Assembly (NCBI GenBank): GCA_011372855.1
Contig: DSAE01000113.1
Location: 1-46,708, forward strand
From: Desulfobacteraceae bacterium
GTDB taxonomy: Bacteria > Desulfobacterota > Desulfobulbia > Desulfobulbales > Desulfobulbaceae
Reading direction: 5' to 3'
DNA length: 46,708 bases
The position numbers were made by a program, and so were the translations under genes. The notes beneath the pieces were generated by a model that had not been told where the DNA came from, searched no databases, and worked only from the letters and a program-made list of their open reading frames with translations. Shown here piece after piece: positions 1 through 9,495 of this stretch (positions are counted from its first letter, which is position 1; each line of letters starts with the position of its first letter).

Positions 1-85
1 GAGAAGAAGAAAATCAGGCGAAATCAGAAGGAAGAATAAGAATGGCCGGGTGAAAACCGCTGACGGTGGCGGGCTTTCTCACCGC

Positions 86-310
86 TCAAAATGGCTGACT
101 TTCTCGCTGGCGTTGATAGGCAATGACCCCATCCAGCTTCTCAAAGGGTTCTTCCATGCACCAGAAGCATCCCCCGGCGAAAATCGCCCTTTCAGTTTCC
201 GCGGCCCCTTGGTCCCCGGCTCGGGATGACCCCTCCTCTCCGGCATGGACTCCCGCCGGGGTGACAAGGGTCAACAGGACAAGCAGCGGAACGCAGAGAA
301 TTTTCTTCAT
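86..310 (-). pseudogene. msrA: Truncated peptide methionine sulfoxide reductase A, exported
   Basis: MsrA reduces methionine-S-sulfoxide in oxidised proteins. The 74-residue frame starts with a signal peptide (MKK, hydrophobic core, cleavage near VHAG). It then carries the MsrA active-site block [13 protein letters not shown] (around residues 45-55, catalytic Cys in GCFW) and continues to LDGVI at residue 63. There the family should read on into the SGYTGG region and about 130 more residues. Instead the frame ends after eleven unrelated residues, so homology stops near position 122. An AAAGGAG ribosome site lies just upstream of the ATG, 43 bases after glgP, so it was once the last gene of that operon. 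The sequence below position 122 is not recognisable and may be an insertion or rearrangement joint. A contig-end artefact is possible. Confidence 0.7.
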
Positions 311-353
311 GACTCCAACTCCTTTACGGTTTCTCTTTCCGGTGAACAGGGGC

Positions 354-2048
354 TTACAGGTACGCCCGCAGGACGTACTGCAGCATCATCCGCTGGGTAT
401 TGAAAAACGCGCCATTCAGGGCAAGGTTGGAGCGCATGACGTCGATGTACCGGTCCCGGTCGCGATAGAAGAGGGGGAGAATAATTTTCTCCAGCTTGTC
501 GTACAGAGACAGGGCGTCTTTCGACCACTCGCTGTCATCACCTGTTCGGTGCAGGTTTTCCCCGATGGACCAGCCGGTCACACCCTCAATATGCCCTTCG
601 ATCCACCAGCCGTCAAGCACGCTCAGGCTCGGCACACCGTTGAGGGAGGCTTTCATCCCGCTCGTTCCGGAGGCTTCCAGCGGAGGAAGAGGGGTATTCA
701 GCCACAGATCGACCCCGGAGGTAATCAACTTGCCGAACTCCATATCATAATTCCCGACATAAACGATGGTGATATCCTGTTTCAGGGATTCCTTTGCCTG
801 GAAAATCCGCTTGATAAGCTCCTTGCCGCCCGTGTCCCGGGGATGGGCTTTGCCGGCATAGACAACCTGCAGGCCGCCGCCTTCCGCGGCAATCTTCTTC
901 AGCCTCTCGATATCATGAAAAAGCAGATCGCCCCTCTTGTATTCCGTGGAGCGCCGGGCAAAACCCATGGTAAAGACCTCAGCGTCCAGTTCGACCCCGG
1001 TTTTCCGTTGCACATCCGCGAGCAGAAGCTCCCTGGCCCGAAGGTGGGTCTGCCATACCTCCTGCCGGGGGATGCTCAGACCGTAGCGAAGGCTGAAATT
1101 GTCCTCTCTCCAGCCCGGCATGTAGCGGTCAAAAAGATCCTGAAACGGTTTTGCGGTCCAGGTGGCGGCATGTACCCCATTGGTGATGGCATCAATGGAA
1201 TAGCCGGCAAACATCAGCCGTGATACCTCGCCGTGCTTTTTGGCCACCCCGTTGACATAGCGGCTCAGCCGGAGGGCAAGGTAGGTCATGTTGAGGCGGC
1301 CCTCGTAGGAGTAGATGTCCTTCAGATCAAAAAAATCAGGACGATGGCCGATGACCTGCCGCGCCAGCTCCAGGGGAAACTGATCATGACCCGCGGGAAC
1401 GGGTGTGTGGGTGGTGAAAACGCATTTTTCCCGCACCGCTTCCGCATCGGCGCGGATAACTGCTGTTCTGCCCGCTGCCCGGGCCACTTCGTCAAGGAGT
1501 TCCAGCGTCAGCAGGCTCGAATGTCCTTCGTTCATGTGGAAGCGTTCGATATCCTCATACCCCAAGGCCCTGAGCATCCTCACCCCGCCGACGCCGAGGA
1601 GCATCTCCTGGCAGAGCCGGTAATGGAGGTCCCCGCCGTAGAGGAAATGGGTGAGGGTCCTGTCCCATTCGGAATTCTCCGGAAGGTCGGCATCGAGGAA
1701 GTAAACGGGAACCGTGAAGCCGGAGATGCCTTCCACGTCATATCTCCACGAGCGGAGATGGACGGTGCGCCCCTCCAGCGCGACGCTGATCCTCTGTGGC
1801 TCCTCCCGCACGAAATCGCCGAGGACCCATTCCACCGGTTCCTCTCTCTGCCATCCGCTTGCATCGAGCCTTTGGTGAAAATAACCGCTGCGGTACAGGA
1901 GTGTCACCGCCACCATCGGCACCTTGAGGTCTGCGGCGGCCCGGATGGTGTCCCCCGCCAGCACTCCGAGACCGCCGCTGTAGGTGGGCATCCTGGCGTC
2001 AAGCCCTATTTCCATTGAAAAATACGCGATTATCCGATGATCTTTCAT
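354..2048 (-). CDS. glgP: Alpha-glucan (glycogen) phosphorylase, short form
   Basis: A GT35-family phosphorylase that releases glucose-1-phosphate from alpha-1,4-glucans in the cytoplasm. The N-terminus ([20 protein letters not shown]) and the C-terminal PLP block ([15 protein letters not shown], with the PLP lysine in GMK) are those of the short alpha-glucan phosphorylase group. At 564 residues it is much shorter than the roughly 800-residue enteric or mammalian enzymes, as usual for this subgroup. The ATG at 2048 was chosen because AAAGGGAG lies just upstream. A TTG 36 bases earlier overlaps the pyk stop but is less convincing. It lies 32 bases after pyk in the same operon, linking storage-glucan mobilisation with lower glycolysis. 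Confidence 0.9.
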   Translation of the reverse strand: MKDHRIIAYFSMEIGLDARMPTYSGGLGVLAGDTIRAAADLKVPMVAVTLLYRSGYFHQRLDASGWQREEPVEWVLGDFVREEPQRISVALEGRTVHLRSWRYDVEGISGFTVPVYFLDADLPENSEWDRTLTHFLYGGDLHYRLCQEMLLGVGGVRMLRALGYEDIERFHMNEGHSSLLTLELLDEVARAAGRTAVIRADAEAVREKCVFTTHTPVPAGHDQFPLELARQVIGHRPDFFDLKDIYSYEGRLNMTYLALRLSRYVNGVAKKHGEVSRLMFAGYSIDAITNGVHAATWTAKPFQDLFDRYMPGWREDNFSLRYGLSIPRQEVWQTHLRARELLLADVQRKTGVELDAEVFTMGFARRSTEYKRGDLLFHDIERLKKIAAEGGGLQVVYAGKAHPRDTGGKELIKRIFQAKESLKQDITIVYVGNYDMEFGKLITSGVDLWLNTPLPPLEASGTSGMKASLNGVPSLSVLDGWWIEGHIEGVTGWSIGENLHRTGDDSEWSKDALSLYDKLEKIILPLFYRDRDRYIDVMRSNLALNGAFFNTQRMMLQYVLRAYL

Positions 2049-2080
2049 TTTGCTCCCTTTGTCCTTGCCCTGCTGTTTTC

Positions 2081-3535
2081 TCAATCAGCACACCTGAGGG
2101 TTATGACCTTCAGGGAATCGATCGCATCCGGTTGCTCCGAGGATGTCATCTCGGTCAGGACGACCTTGGCGTCGTTCCGACAAAGGCCCGCATCGCTTAT
2201 AAATTGTATGGCCGCCTCCTGCCCCGGGCCGGCTTCGTGCTCCATCAATACGGGTGAAACGCCATACGACAGTGCCAGAAAATTTCTCTCCTTCTCCGTG
2301 CCGCACAGGGCGATTATCCAGCAATCCGGCTTGAATCTGGAAATGCGGCGCGGTGCATGACCGCTTTGTGTGGGTGACAGGACATAGCGGATATTCAGGG
2401 CGCCCACCGTATCGAGTATATTCAGCGCCAGAACATCCTCCACTGCGATATTCTCCCGACCGCCGCCGGCTCTGAAATACCCGGCCAGATCGGCAAGGGA
2501 CTTTATCGCTTTTCGCTCCCGCTCCGTGGCCGCAGCGATTTTTGCCAGCATGGCCACCGTTTCCACCGGATACCTGCCGATGGCCGTTTCCTCGGAGAGC
2601 ATCACCGCATCGGTGCCATCGAGGATGGCATTGGCGACATCGGACACCTCCGCCCTGGTGGGACGGATATTGGCGGTCATGGAAACAAGCACCTGTGTTG
2701 CCGTGATGACCGGCCGGCCCATGAGGTTGGCCTTGTGGATCAGTTTTTTCTGGGCCGCCGGCACGTCTTCCAGCGGTATCTGCACCCCCAGGTCTCCCCG
2801 GGCAATCATGACCGCATCGGCGGCCGCCAGTATCCCGTCAATGTTCTCCAGGGCCTCGGCCCGTTCAATTTTTGCCACCACATAGACATACCTGCCCCTT
2901 GCCGCGGCAAACTCCCTGACTTTCAGGATATCGGCCGCCTTTTCCGCAAACGACACGCTCAGGGCATCAAGACCCTCATGCAGGGCAAAATCCACAAACG
3001 CAAGATCCGTCTCCGTCACCGCATCGACATATAATCTGGCTCCCGGCAGGTTCAGTCCTTTATGGGAAAGCAGCTCCCCTCCGATCAGGACCGTGCATCG
3101 GGCGGCCGCATCAGATACATCCTGAACCCGCAGTTGGATGAAACCGTCGTTCAGGTAGATAATGCTCCCGGCGGAAATGCTGTCGGTAAACTTGTCGTAG
3201 ATGACCGGAATGTCCGTGGCCGAATCCGGTGCCGGGTCGGTGGTCAGCATGATATGCTGCCCCTTCTCCAGCAGGAGAGGCTCGTGCTGCAGTTTGCCGA
3301 TGCGGATTTTTGCACCGGGGAGGTCGCCGAGAATCATGCAGGGGCGGTTCAGCCGCGCGGCGGCGGCCCGGATATCCCTGATGATCTGCCGATGGCTGTC
3401 GAAGGTGCCGTGGGCAAAGTTGAGCCGGGCCACGTTCATCCCCCGCCGCAAAAGCTCTTCGATGACCTCTGCCGAACAGGACGCCGGGCCGAGAGTACAC
3501 ACAATTTTTGTCTTCTGCTCCGGCAGCTCCATCAT
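2081..3535 (-). CDS. pyk: Pyruvate kinase
   Basis: Converts phosphoenolpyruvate and ADP to pyruvate and ATP. The 484-residue protein begins with the family motif [11 protein letters not shown] and carries [10 protein letters not shown], the active-site lysine segment [15 protein letters not shown] and the metal-binding [12 protein letters not shown]. The C-terminal third is the regulatory domain and has the usual length. Its ATG overlaps the stop of the tetrahaem cytochrome gene (TAATG), so the two are translationally coupled. That is an unusual partner for a glycolytic enzyme. The short alpha-glucan phosphorylase follows. Function is secure; the link to the redox genes is inferred only from position. 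Confidence 0.95.
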   Translation of the reverse strand: MMELPEQKTKIVCTLGPASCSAEVIEELLRRGMNVARLNFAHGTFDSHRQIIRDIRAAAARLNRPCMILGDLPGAKIRIGKLQHEPLLLEKGQHIMLTTDPAPDSATDIPVIYDKFTDSISAGSIIYLNDGFIQLRVQDVSDAAARCTVLIGGELLSHKGLNLPGARLYVDAVTETDLAFVDFALHEGLDALSVSFAEKAADILKVREFAAARGRYVYVVAKIERAEALENIDGILAAADAVMIARGDLGVQIPLEDVPAAQKKLIHKANLMGRPVITATQVLVSMTANIRPTRAEVSDVANAILDGTDAVMLSEETAIGRYPVETVAMLAKIAAATERERKAIKSLADLAGYFRAGGGRENIAVEDVLALNILDTVGALNIRYVLSPTQSGHAPRRISRFKPDCWIIALCGTEKERNFLALSYGVSPVLMEHEAGPGQEAAIQFISDAGLCRNDAKVVLTEMTSSEQPDAIDSLKVITLRCAD

Positions 3536-4017
3536 TATTGCTTCTCTCCATCGTTTTCCAGGGTTGCATGGCAGGTGGTACAGCTGTCATCGCTCCAGCC
3601 GGCATGATCATCGGGATAGGGATGACCGGCGTCAAAACTGTGGCATGCGCCGCACTCTTCCATCCCCTGCACAGGGTGCGGCAGAGGCGGAGCTGTCCCT
3701 GCTTTTTCATCGATCGAAGCCGCCGGCGCGACAATTTCCGCTGCGACGGCGGCGGCCGGCCTGTGGCACTGCATGCAGCTCCCGATGCTCCAGCCGGTAT
3801 GTTTGGCAGGATACGGTTTTGCTCCCTTTACGCCGTGACAACCTGCGCAGTCACGCCGTCCCTCTATCCGGTGCGGGACCTCTCCGGCAGACTTCGCAGC
3901 GGCCGTTTCAGAAAAGTCCAGCAGCCCGGGTGACTGGATAAAAGCAAAGACAGCCGTGACAATCAGAGTGAGCACCCCGGCTGTCATCGCCAATTGCGTT
4001 GAGTACTGTTCTCTCAC
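3535..4017 (-). CDS. Membrane-anchored tetrahaem cytochrome c
   Basis: A 160-residue protein with one N-terminal membrane helix (about residues 9-27) and no obvious cleavage site, followed by a periplasmic domain. There are four CxxCH haem-c sites: CAGCH (57), CMQCH (81), CGACH (122) and CTTCH (146). They form two similar halves, each with a PYP-x-x-H-x-GWS segment between its two haems, which suggests an internal duplication. Extra histidines may serve as distal haem ligands. The GTG start has a GGAGG site upstream. The gene lies 18 bases after a flavocytochrome gene and overlaps pyk. An inferred role is passing electrons between the flavocytochrome and periplasmic or quinone partners. I do not recognise a named family. 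Confidence 0.85.
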   Translation of the reverse strand: MREQYSTQLAMTAGVLTLIVTAVFAFIQSPGLLDFSETAAAKSAGEVPHRIEGRRDCAGCHGVKGAKPYPAKHTGWSIGSCMQCHRPAAAVAAEIVAPAASIDEKAGTAPPLPHPVQGMEECGACHSFDAGHPYPDDHAGWSDDSCTTCHATLENDGEKQ

Positions 4018-4035
4018 AGTTCCTGCCTCCGGGCG

Positions 4036-5358
4036 TTATACAAAGTTAAAGCTCTCCGACTGCACGTGTTCCATCGGCAGGCCGAGTCTGTCCAAGGCTC
4101 CTCTGACCGCCTTTTGCATCGGTTCCGGTCCGCAGATGAAATAATCCTGCTCCATCCTGTTTTCCGGAAGATACCTGGCCAGGAGTTCCGCCGTTACCCA
4201 CCCCTGTTCGCCGCGCCAACCGGCAGGCGGCTGCTCAAGAACATGAACGACCCGCAGATTCAATCCCGCCTTGATTTCTTCGAGTTCTTCTCGAAAGGTG
4301 ACATCTTCCCACGTCTTGCTGCCGAATATCAACAGGACGGGTCGTGCGTCATGCCTGTCGGCCATTGTGCGCAGGATGCTCATGACGGGAGTAACGCCGA
4401 CGCCGCCGGCGATAAAGACATAACCGACCGCCGCATGGCGGTCGATGGTGAAACTCCCGTACGGGCCGTCAAGATATGCGCGGGTTCCCGGGACCGTCTC
4501 CCCGATCCGGGCGGTAAAATCTCCCAGTTCCTTGATCGTCATCCGGATCCTGTCCGGTTCCATGGCGCTCGAGGAAAAGGAAAAAGGGTGTTCCCGTATG
4601 GAAAACGGCGACTTGCCTATGGTCAGCCAGGCGAATTGCCCGGGATTGAACTGCATGCCCTTGTGACCCTCCGGGAGCAGGGTCAGCGACCAGGAATTGC
4701 CGTGCTCTCTCTCAACCTTTTCAATTATATAAGGCCGCCGGAACATCTTCCACGGCTTAATCACGCGCACATTAACCAGGGCAAGCACCCATGCGATTGT
4801 CAGGGCTATCCACAGCCCCCGTCCCGCAGGTCCCTGCGCATAGTAGCCGACGCCGATGACGTGCGCCATGGCCAGCGCCACGGCCGCAACAGAGACATAG
4901 CCGTGAATGACCCGCCAGCGTTCATAGTGCAGGCCGAGTTGAATACGATAGAGCGAGGTTGTTATGACGACGGCGAAGGCCAGCAGTCCCGCCGCTCCGG
5001 CCGCCATCCACCATGGGGCCGAAACGGGATGCAGCAGAATCAGGGTCTCGGGACTTGAGACGGGAATGATAACCGCGTGCAGCAGAATGAAGGAAAATGC
5101 TATCAGCGAGATTGCCCGGTGGAAATGATAAACCACATCGATTCCGTACGGGGCGGTGATATTCTTGAATCTCCCCGTCAGGAAGAATTGCAGGCCCATC
5201 ATCGACAGACCGGCAAAACCGATCCCCACGGAAAATTCCCGCCAGAATCCGCGGCCCGGCGGTATCGGACCGATGAGCATGGCAAGGAGCGGCGCCATTG
5301 CCACGGCAAAATACACCCCGATCCAGAAGGCGCTCCGAAAAAATAATCGTATGATCAC
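4036..5358 (-). CDS. Ferric-reductase-like transmembrane flavocytochrome oxidoreductase
   Basis: A 440-residue fusion of an N-terminal membrane domain and a C-terminal ferredoxin-reductase domain, as in the ferric reductase/NADPH oxidase group. The first 205 residues or so form about six membrane helices with paired histidines (FHRAISLIAF, LLHAVIIP, VIHGYVSV, AMAHVIGV) suited to b-haem ligation. The second half has an FAD region (FNPGQFAWLTIG, REHPFSFSSS) and an NAD(P) region (GGVGVTPVMSIL and a final CGPEPMQKAV). The likely reaction is transmembrane electron transfer from NAD(P)H through FAD and b-haem. The acceptor is unknown, but the next gene encodes a tetrahaem cytochrome. The start is a GTG preceded by GAGGGAG, overlapping the stop of the histidine kinase gene (GTGA). 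Confidence 0.85.
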   Translation of the reverse strand: MIIRLFFRSAFWIGVYFAVAMAPLLAMLIGPIPPGRGFWREFSVGIGFAGLSMMGLQFFLTGRFKNITAPYGIDVVYHFHRAISLIAFSFILLHAVIIPVSSPETLILLHPVSAPWWMAAGAAGLLAFAVVITTSLYRIQLGLHYERWRVIHGYVSVAAVALAMAHVIGVGYYAQGPAGRGLWIALTIAWVLALVNVRVIKPWKMFRRPYIIEKVEREHGNSWSLTLLPEGHKGMQFNPGQFAWLTIGKSPFSIREHPFSFSSSAMEPDRIRMTIKELGDFTARIGETVPGTRAYLDGPYGSFTIDRHAAVGYVFIAGGVGVTPVMSILRTMADRHDARPVLLIFGSKTWEDVTFREELEEIKAGLNLRVVHVLEQPPAGWRGEQGWVTAELLARYLPENRMEQDYFICGPEPMQKAVRGALDRLGLPMEHVQSESFNFV

Positions 5359-6374
5359 AACTCCCTCTCGTCTTCCATGTCCGTACCGATGGGCAAATTT
5401 ACGGTTATTGTTGTCCCTCTTCCGGGATGGCTGTCGACGGTGATCCTGCCGTCATGGCTTTCGATAATCTTCCTGGCGATGGACATGCCGAGGCCGGTCC
5501 CGCCTTTTTTCCTGGTGTAGAAGGGTTTAAAGGCGGCCTCGACCGTCTCCCTGTCCATTCCAGCCCCCTGGTCCCGGATGACGATGCGCAGGGAGTCCGT
5601 TTCCGGAACAACGGCAACTTCGACCCGCTGTCCGCTGTTCGACGCCTCCACGGCATTATTGATAAAATTCACCAGGGCTCTCTGCACCTGGACACGATCC
5701 AAATCGATGCAGGACGACTGCTCCGGCAATTCGGTCGTCAGGGTCACTCCCGCCTCTTCCGCCCTTGCCCGGCAATAATCAACGGCCTTCCGGACAATGG
5801 TGTTCACTTCCTCGGTATTGCGGGAAAGCTGCATCGGCTTGGCAAAGTCGAGCACATCGCCCACAATCCGCTGCATGGTTTCCGCCGACTCGATGATGAT
5901 CCCGGCCGCCTGAACGGGATCCCCCTTGTTTTCCCGGATTCTTCCCGCATATCCGAGGATCGTGATCAGCGGGTTCTTCAGGTCGTGCACAATTGCCGTG
6001 GCCGCCTGGCCTATCCCCTTGAGGGACCGGTCCTGCTGGGCCTGCTTCTCCTGTCGCCGCTCCCGGTCGATAAGAAAACCGGCAATGAGCGCAAACAGGC
6101 CGGAGAAGAGCAAATGCAGGGTCCTGTCGACTACATCAAGGTACGTCAAAGACCACTCTCCGAAAAAAAAGGGCAGATAGAGCAGGGTGGCAAACAGGTA
6201 GGTCAACAGGGCGCCTTGCAGGCCGAAACGCAACGCGGCCAGAAAGATCGGGATGTAGTACAGTTCTTCCAGAACGACAAGGGGAGACAGCTTCCTGAAA
6301 ATCAGAACATGCGCCATGGTAATGACAACAAGGATCAAACCGATGGCGACTATGAAATATCTTTTCTTGAACAT
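5355..6374 (-). CDS. Membrane sensor histidine kinase
   Basis: A sensor kinase of 339 residues from the chosen ATG. Several hydrophobic segments occupy roughly the first 105 residues, with almost no periplasmic loop, so it probably senses within the membrane. The phospho-acceptor region is IVHDLKNPLITI (His130). The ATPase domain shows the N box (NFINNAVEAS), DQGAGM and GGTGLGMSIA. A GTG at 6407 would add 11 residues; neither start has a strong ribosome site. Its end overlaps the flavocytochrome start by four bases, so kinase and redox proteins are made together. No response regulator gene is present in this window, so its partner must lie elsewhere. The signal is unknown; redox state is a reasonable guess from context. 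Confidence 0.85.
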   Translation of the reverse strand: MFKKRYFIVAIGLILVVITMAHVLIFRKLSPLVVLEELYYIPIFLAALRFGLQGALLTYLFATLLYLPFFFGEWSLTYLDVVDRTLHLLFSGLFALIAGFLIDRERRQEKQAQQDRSLKGIGQAATAIVHDLKNPLITILGYAGRIRENKGDPVQAAGIIIESAETMQRIVGDVLDFAKPMQLSRNTEEVNTIVRKAVDYCRARAEEAGVTLTTELPEQSSCIDLDRVQVQRALVNFINNAVEASNSGQRVEVAVVPETDSLRIVIRDQGAGMDRETVEAAFKPFYTRKKGGTGLGMSIARKIIESHDGRITVDSHPGRGTTITVNLPIGTDMEDEREL

Positions 6375-6447
6375 TATCGCCACGCCCCATCCAGGTCCGA
6401 ATGCCACCTCATATACGCCTTTTTTCCAATTCAGTTGCTCCCACTGA

Positions 6448-6480
6448 CAATAAACCGGCCGACCGGCATGCGGTTTATTG
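6448..6480 (-). terminator. Strong inverted repeat between the P-type ATPase and the kinase operon
   Basis: A perfect 10-base stem, CAATAAACCG paired with CGGTTTATTG, encloses a 13-base GC-rich loop. It lies 26 bases beyond the stop of the cation ATPase, whose transcript would contain it. No clear U-tract follows, so it may be a weak or factor-assisted terminator, an mRNA 3'-end stabiliser or a protein-binding palindrome upstream of the kinase operon. Confidence 0.4.
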
Positions 6481-6505
6481 ATCTATGATCCGGCCTGTCG
6501 TCTTT

Positions 6506-9190
6506 TCAACCTGCTGCCGGTCCGGCAACATTGCCGGCTTTTCTTCTTCGCAGGAATTTGTCGATCTCCACCGCCACGATGACGGAAGAAGCAACCATCA
6601 GTATCTTCAGCCATTCGCCCCCTGAAATCGGCTCTGTTCTGAATATCCACTGCAGAGGGGGTACATATATCACGGCGAGCTGGGCGAGGAACGCGGCGAT
6701 CATGCTGAAAAACAGAAAAGGGTTGCCCATTGGATTTAATCTGAATATGGACTCAAGTTCGGAGCGGCTGTTCCATGCCTGAAAAAACTGGAAAAAAACC
6801 ATGGTGGTGACGGCGACGGTCCGCGCCTTCTCCAGGGAATTCCCGGCATTGAGGGCGGAAACGAAATTGTAGACAACGCCTGCGGAGATAAGCAACCCCA
6901 CCATCAGGGTCCGCTCTATCAGGATTCTGGACATGATGCCTTCCTTCGGGTCCCTGGGCGGCCGGTCGATTATTCCTTTTTCTCCCGGCTCAAAGGCAAG
7001 GGCCACGTCCTGGAGGCCGTTGGTGACCAGGTTGACCCAGAGGAGTTGGGCCGGCACGTACGGAATGGGCATGCCCATGACCACCGTTCCCAGGATGGAC
7101 AGGATGGCGGCCGCACCGGTGGGAATGAGAAAAAAGGTGACCTTGCGGATGTTGTCAAAGACGATCCTGCCTTCCTTCACCGCATTGAAGATGGAGGCGA
7201 AATTATCATCGGTCAGGACCATGTCGGATGCCTCCCTGGCCACATCCGTGCCGGACCTGCCCATGGCAATGCCTATATGGGCCGCTTTCAGGGCCGGAGC
7301 GTCATTCACCCCGTCCCCCGTTACCGCCACAATATGTCCCTGTTTTTTGAACTGCTCCGTTATCCGCAGTTTATGCTGAGGCGATACCCTGGCGTAGACA
7401 TTCACCGTTTTTGTCTTTTCCAGGAGCTCGTCGTCGGCCATCTCCTCCATTTCATTGCCGATAACTGCTTCCGCGTTTTCATCCGCCAGACCAAGTTTTC
7501 CGGCGATAGCCCTGGCGGTGACGGCATGATCCCCGGTAATCATGACCACCCGGATGCCCGCCTTCTTGCACCCCTCTATGGCCGCTACCGCCTCTGGTCT
7601 CGGCGGATCGATCATCCCCTGAAGCCCGGCAAAAACCAGACCGGATGCAGCGTCCCGGTGGGACAATTCCGTCATGTCATCGGGCGCCTCCTTGAAGGCA
7701 AAGGCCAGCACCCGCAAACCATCCTGGGCAAATCCCGTCGCCACGTCCATGATCTCCTTCCTGGCGACCTCCCGGTCCCCCATGCCGCGAACACACATAT
7801 CCAGGACCTTTTCCGGGGCACCCTTGACAAAAATCAGTTTTTTGGACCCATGGTTGTGCAGGGTCGCCATATAGCCCCTGTCGGACTCAAAGGGGACGAT
7901 CGCTGCCTGCGGATACTTTTTCTTCTCCTCTTCCAGACTGAATTCCCCTTTCATGGCGGAAACGATGAGTGCTCCTTCCGTGGGATCCCCATCGATCTTA
8001 TGAAGGCCGTCCTCTTCATAGATTTCCGATTCATTGCACAAAAGACCTATCCTGAGGATCTGTTCGAGTTCCGCAAAGTCTTTTATCCTGATGCCCCTGC
8101 CTTCATGAACGACTTCCCCCTTCGGTTCATAGCCGCTGCCGGTAATCTCGTAAACATGTGTTCCATCGTAGACCAGCTTGACGGTCATCTCGTTCTTGGT
8201 CAGCGTCCCTGTTTTATCGGAGCCGATTACCATCGTGCTGCCGAGGGTTTCCACAGCCGGCAGTTTTCTCACAATGGCGTTCTGCCTCGCCATCCTTGCC
8301 ACCCCCACCGCCATGGCAATCGTCACCACGATGGGCAGGCCCTCGGGTATGGTTGCCACTGCAGCCGCAACAGCGACCATGAACATATTCTTGGCACTCT
8401 CACCAAGGAGATAACCAGTAAAAAACAGAAGGACGGAGGACCCGAGCACAATCAGGCCTATGGCCTTGGCGAAACCATGTATTTTTTCCTGCAGAGGCGC
8501 CTTGACAATGCCGATTTCCCTGACATCCCGTGCAATTCCGCCCAGGACAGTCCCGGCGCCCGTTGCCGTAACCAGACCCCTGGCCCTGCCGTTGACCACG
8601 ACCGTCCCCATGAACGCCATGTTCCTCTGGTCGCCGGGAGTAAGATTTTCCTCCTTGATCGGGCCGGTCGTTTTTTCGGCGGGAACGGACTCGCCGGTGA
8701 GCATCGCCTCATCAACCCGCAGTTCGAGGGAATGAATCAGGCGGAGGTCGGCCGGGACCTTTGCCCCTGATGCCAGCAGCACGATATCGCCGGGCACAAG
8801 CTCTTCGCTGTTTATTTCCTTTTCCTTGCCGCTCCGGATTACCCGGGCCTTCGGCACAACCATCCGCTTGAGGGCCCGAACGCTCTCTTCCGCCTTGAAC
8901 TCCTGAATGAAGCCGATGACCGCGTTGAGGACCACCACAGCAAAAATAACGCCGGAGTCAATGTACTCCTCCAACAGCAAGGTAACAGTGCCGGCGATGA
9001 GCAGGATATAAATAAGGGGGCTGGTAAACTGATGCAGGAGTATCTTCAGCTTGCTTATCTGCTCTTCATCGACAAGCTTGTTCGGTCCGTACTTCGCAAG
9101 ATGTTTTGTTGCCTTTTCAGGAGAAAGGCCATTCTCGGAAGTGCCAAGGCTGTTCAGCGCTTCTTTGACACCAAGCTGGTACCAGTTCAT
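6506..9190 (-). CDS. P2-type cation-transporting ATPase
   Basis: A large (894-residue) P-type ATPase that pumps a cation across the membrane using ATP. It has an N-terminal cation-ATPase domain, an actuator motif TGESVP and phosphorylation site DKTGTLT (Asp about 325). Helix 4 reads ATIPEGLPIVV, and the hinge is GDGVNDAPALK. Helix 6 reads NLVTNGLQD, where SERCA-type calcium pumps have NLVTDG. The C-terminal domain has several membrane helices. The family includes calcium and sodium pumps, and the ion cannot be fixed from sequence. The ATG at 9190 follows GGAG at good spacing and gives a family-like MNWYQL start; an ATG at 9208 is also possible. The 287 bases upstream carry no convincing gene. 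Confidence 0.92.
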   Translation of the reverse strand: MNWYQLGVKEALNSLGTSENGLSPEKATKHLAKYGPNKLVDEEQISKLKILLHQFTSPLIYILLIAGTVTLLLEEYIDSGVIFAVVVLNAVIGFIQEFKAEESVRALKRMVVPKARVIRSGKEKEINSEELVPGDIVLLASGAKVPADLRLIHSLELRVDEAMLTGESVPAEKTTGPIKEENLTPGDQRNMAFMGTVVVNGRARGLVTATGAGTVLGGIARDVREIGIVKAPLQEKIHGFAKAIGLIVLGSSVLLFFTGYLLGESAKNMFMVAVAAAVATIPEGLPIVVTIAMAVGVARMARQNAIVRKLPAVETLGSTMVIGSDKTGTLTKNEMTVKLVYDGTHVYEITGSGYEPKGEVVHEGRGIRIKDFAELEQILRIGLLCNESEIYEEDGLHKIDGDPTEGALIVSAMKGEFSLEEEKKKYPQAAIVPFESDRGYMATLHNHGSKKLIFVKGAPEKVLDMCVRGMGDREVARKEIMDVATGFAQDGLRVLAFAFKEAPDDMTELSHRDAASGLVFAGLQGMIDPPRPEAVAAIEGCKKAGIRVVMITGDHAVTARAIAGKLGLADENAEAVIGNEMEEMADDELLEKTKTVNVYARVSPQHKLRITEQFKKQGHIVAVTGDGVNDAPALKAAHIGIAMGRSGTDVAREASDMVLTDDNFASIFNAVKEGRIVFDNIRKVTFFLIPTGAAAILSILGTVVMGMPIPYVPAQLLWVNLVTNGLQDVALAFEPGEKGIIDRPPRDPKEGIMSRILIERTLMVGLLISAGVVYNFVSALNAGNSLEKARTVAVTTMVFFQFFQAWNSRSELESIFRLNPMGNPFLFFSMIAAFLAQLAVIYVPPLQWIFRTEPISGGEWLKILMVASSVIVAVEIDKFLRRRKAGNVAGPAAG

Positions 9191-9495
9191 ATTCTTCATC
9201 TCCGACATCCAGTTCCATCAATATGCGGGGCAGACGAACGCTCTCCGCCCGGATACATTAAGCATAACAGGTGCCATGTTAAGCGATTGCGGCTGGTTGG
9301 GCAAGGATTTGTGTCCGGTTGTCGTGAAAATCGATCAAGCAATATTCCCGGTTATGCGAAAAAAATCGCTTCCGCAGTGGGTGCGTTGCGTCCGGAAAAC
9401 AGAGAAATTGATCAACTGCGCCGGGTGGAGTTCGAGGGTCCGCCTTCCCGGCATACAGCTTCAATGCTGAAAGCTGGCCGCTGTCGTTTTGCCGG

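Noticed and set aside
9279-9464. 61-residue minus-strand frame upstream of the cation ATPase
   Set aside because: No convincing start or similarity; probably leader sequence. It is not reported as a gene.
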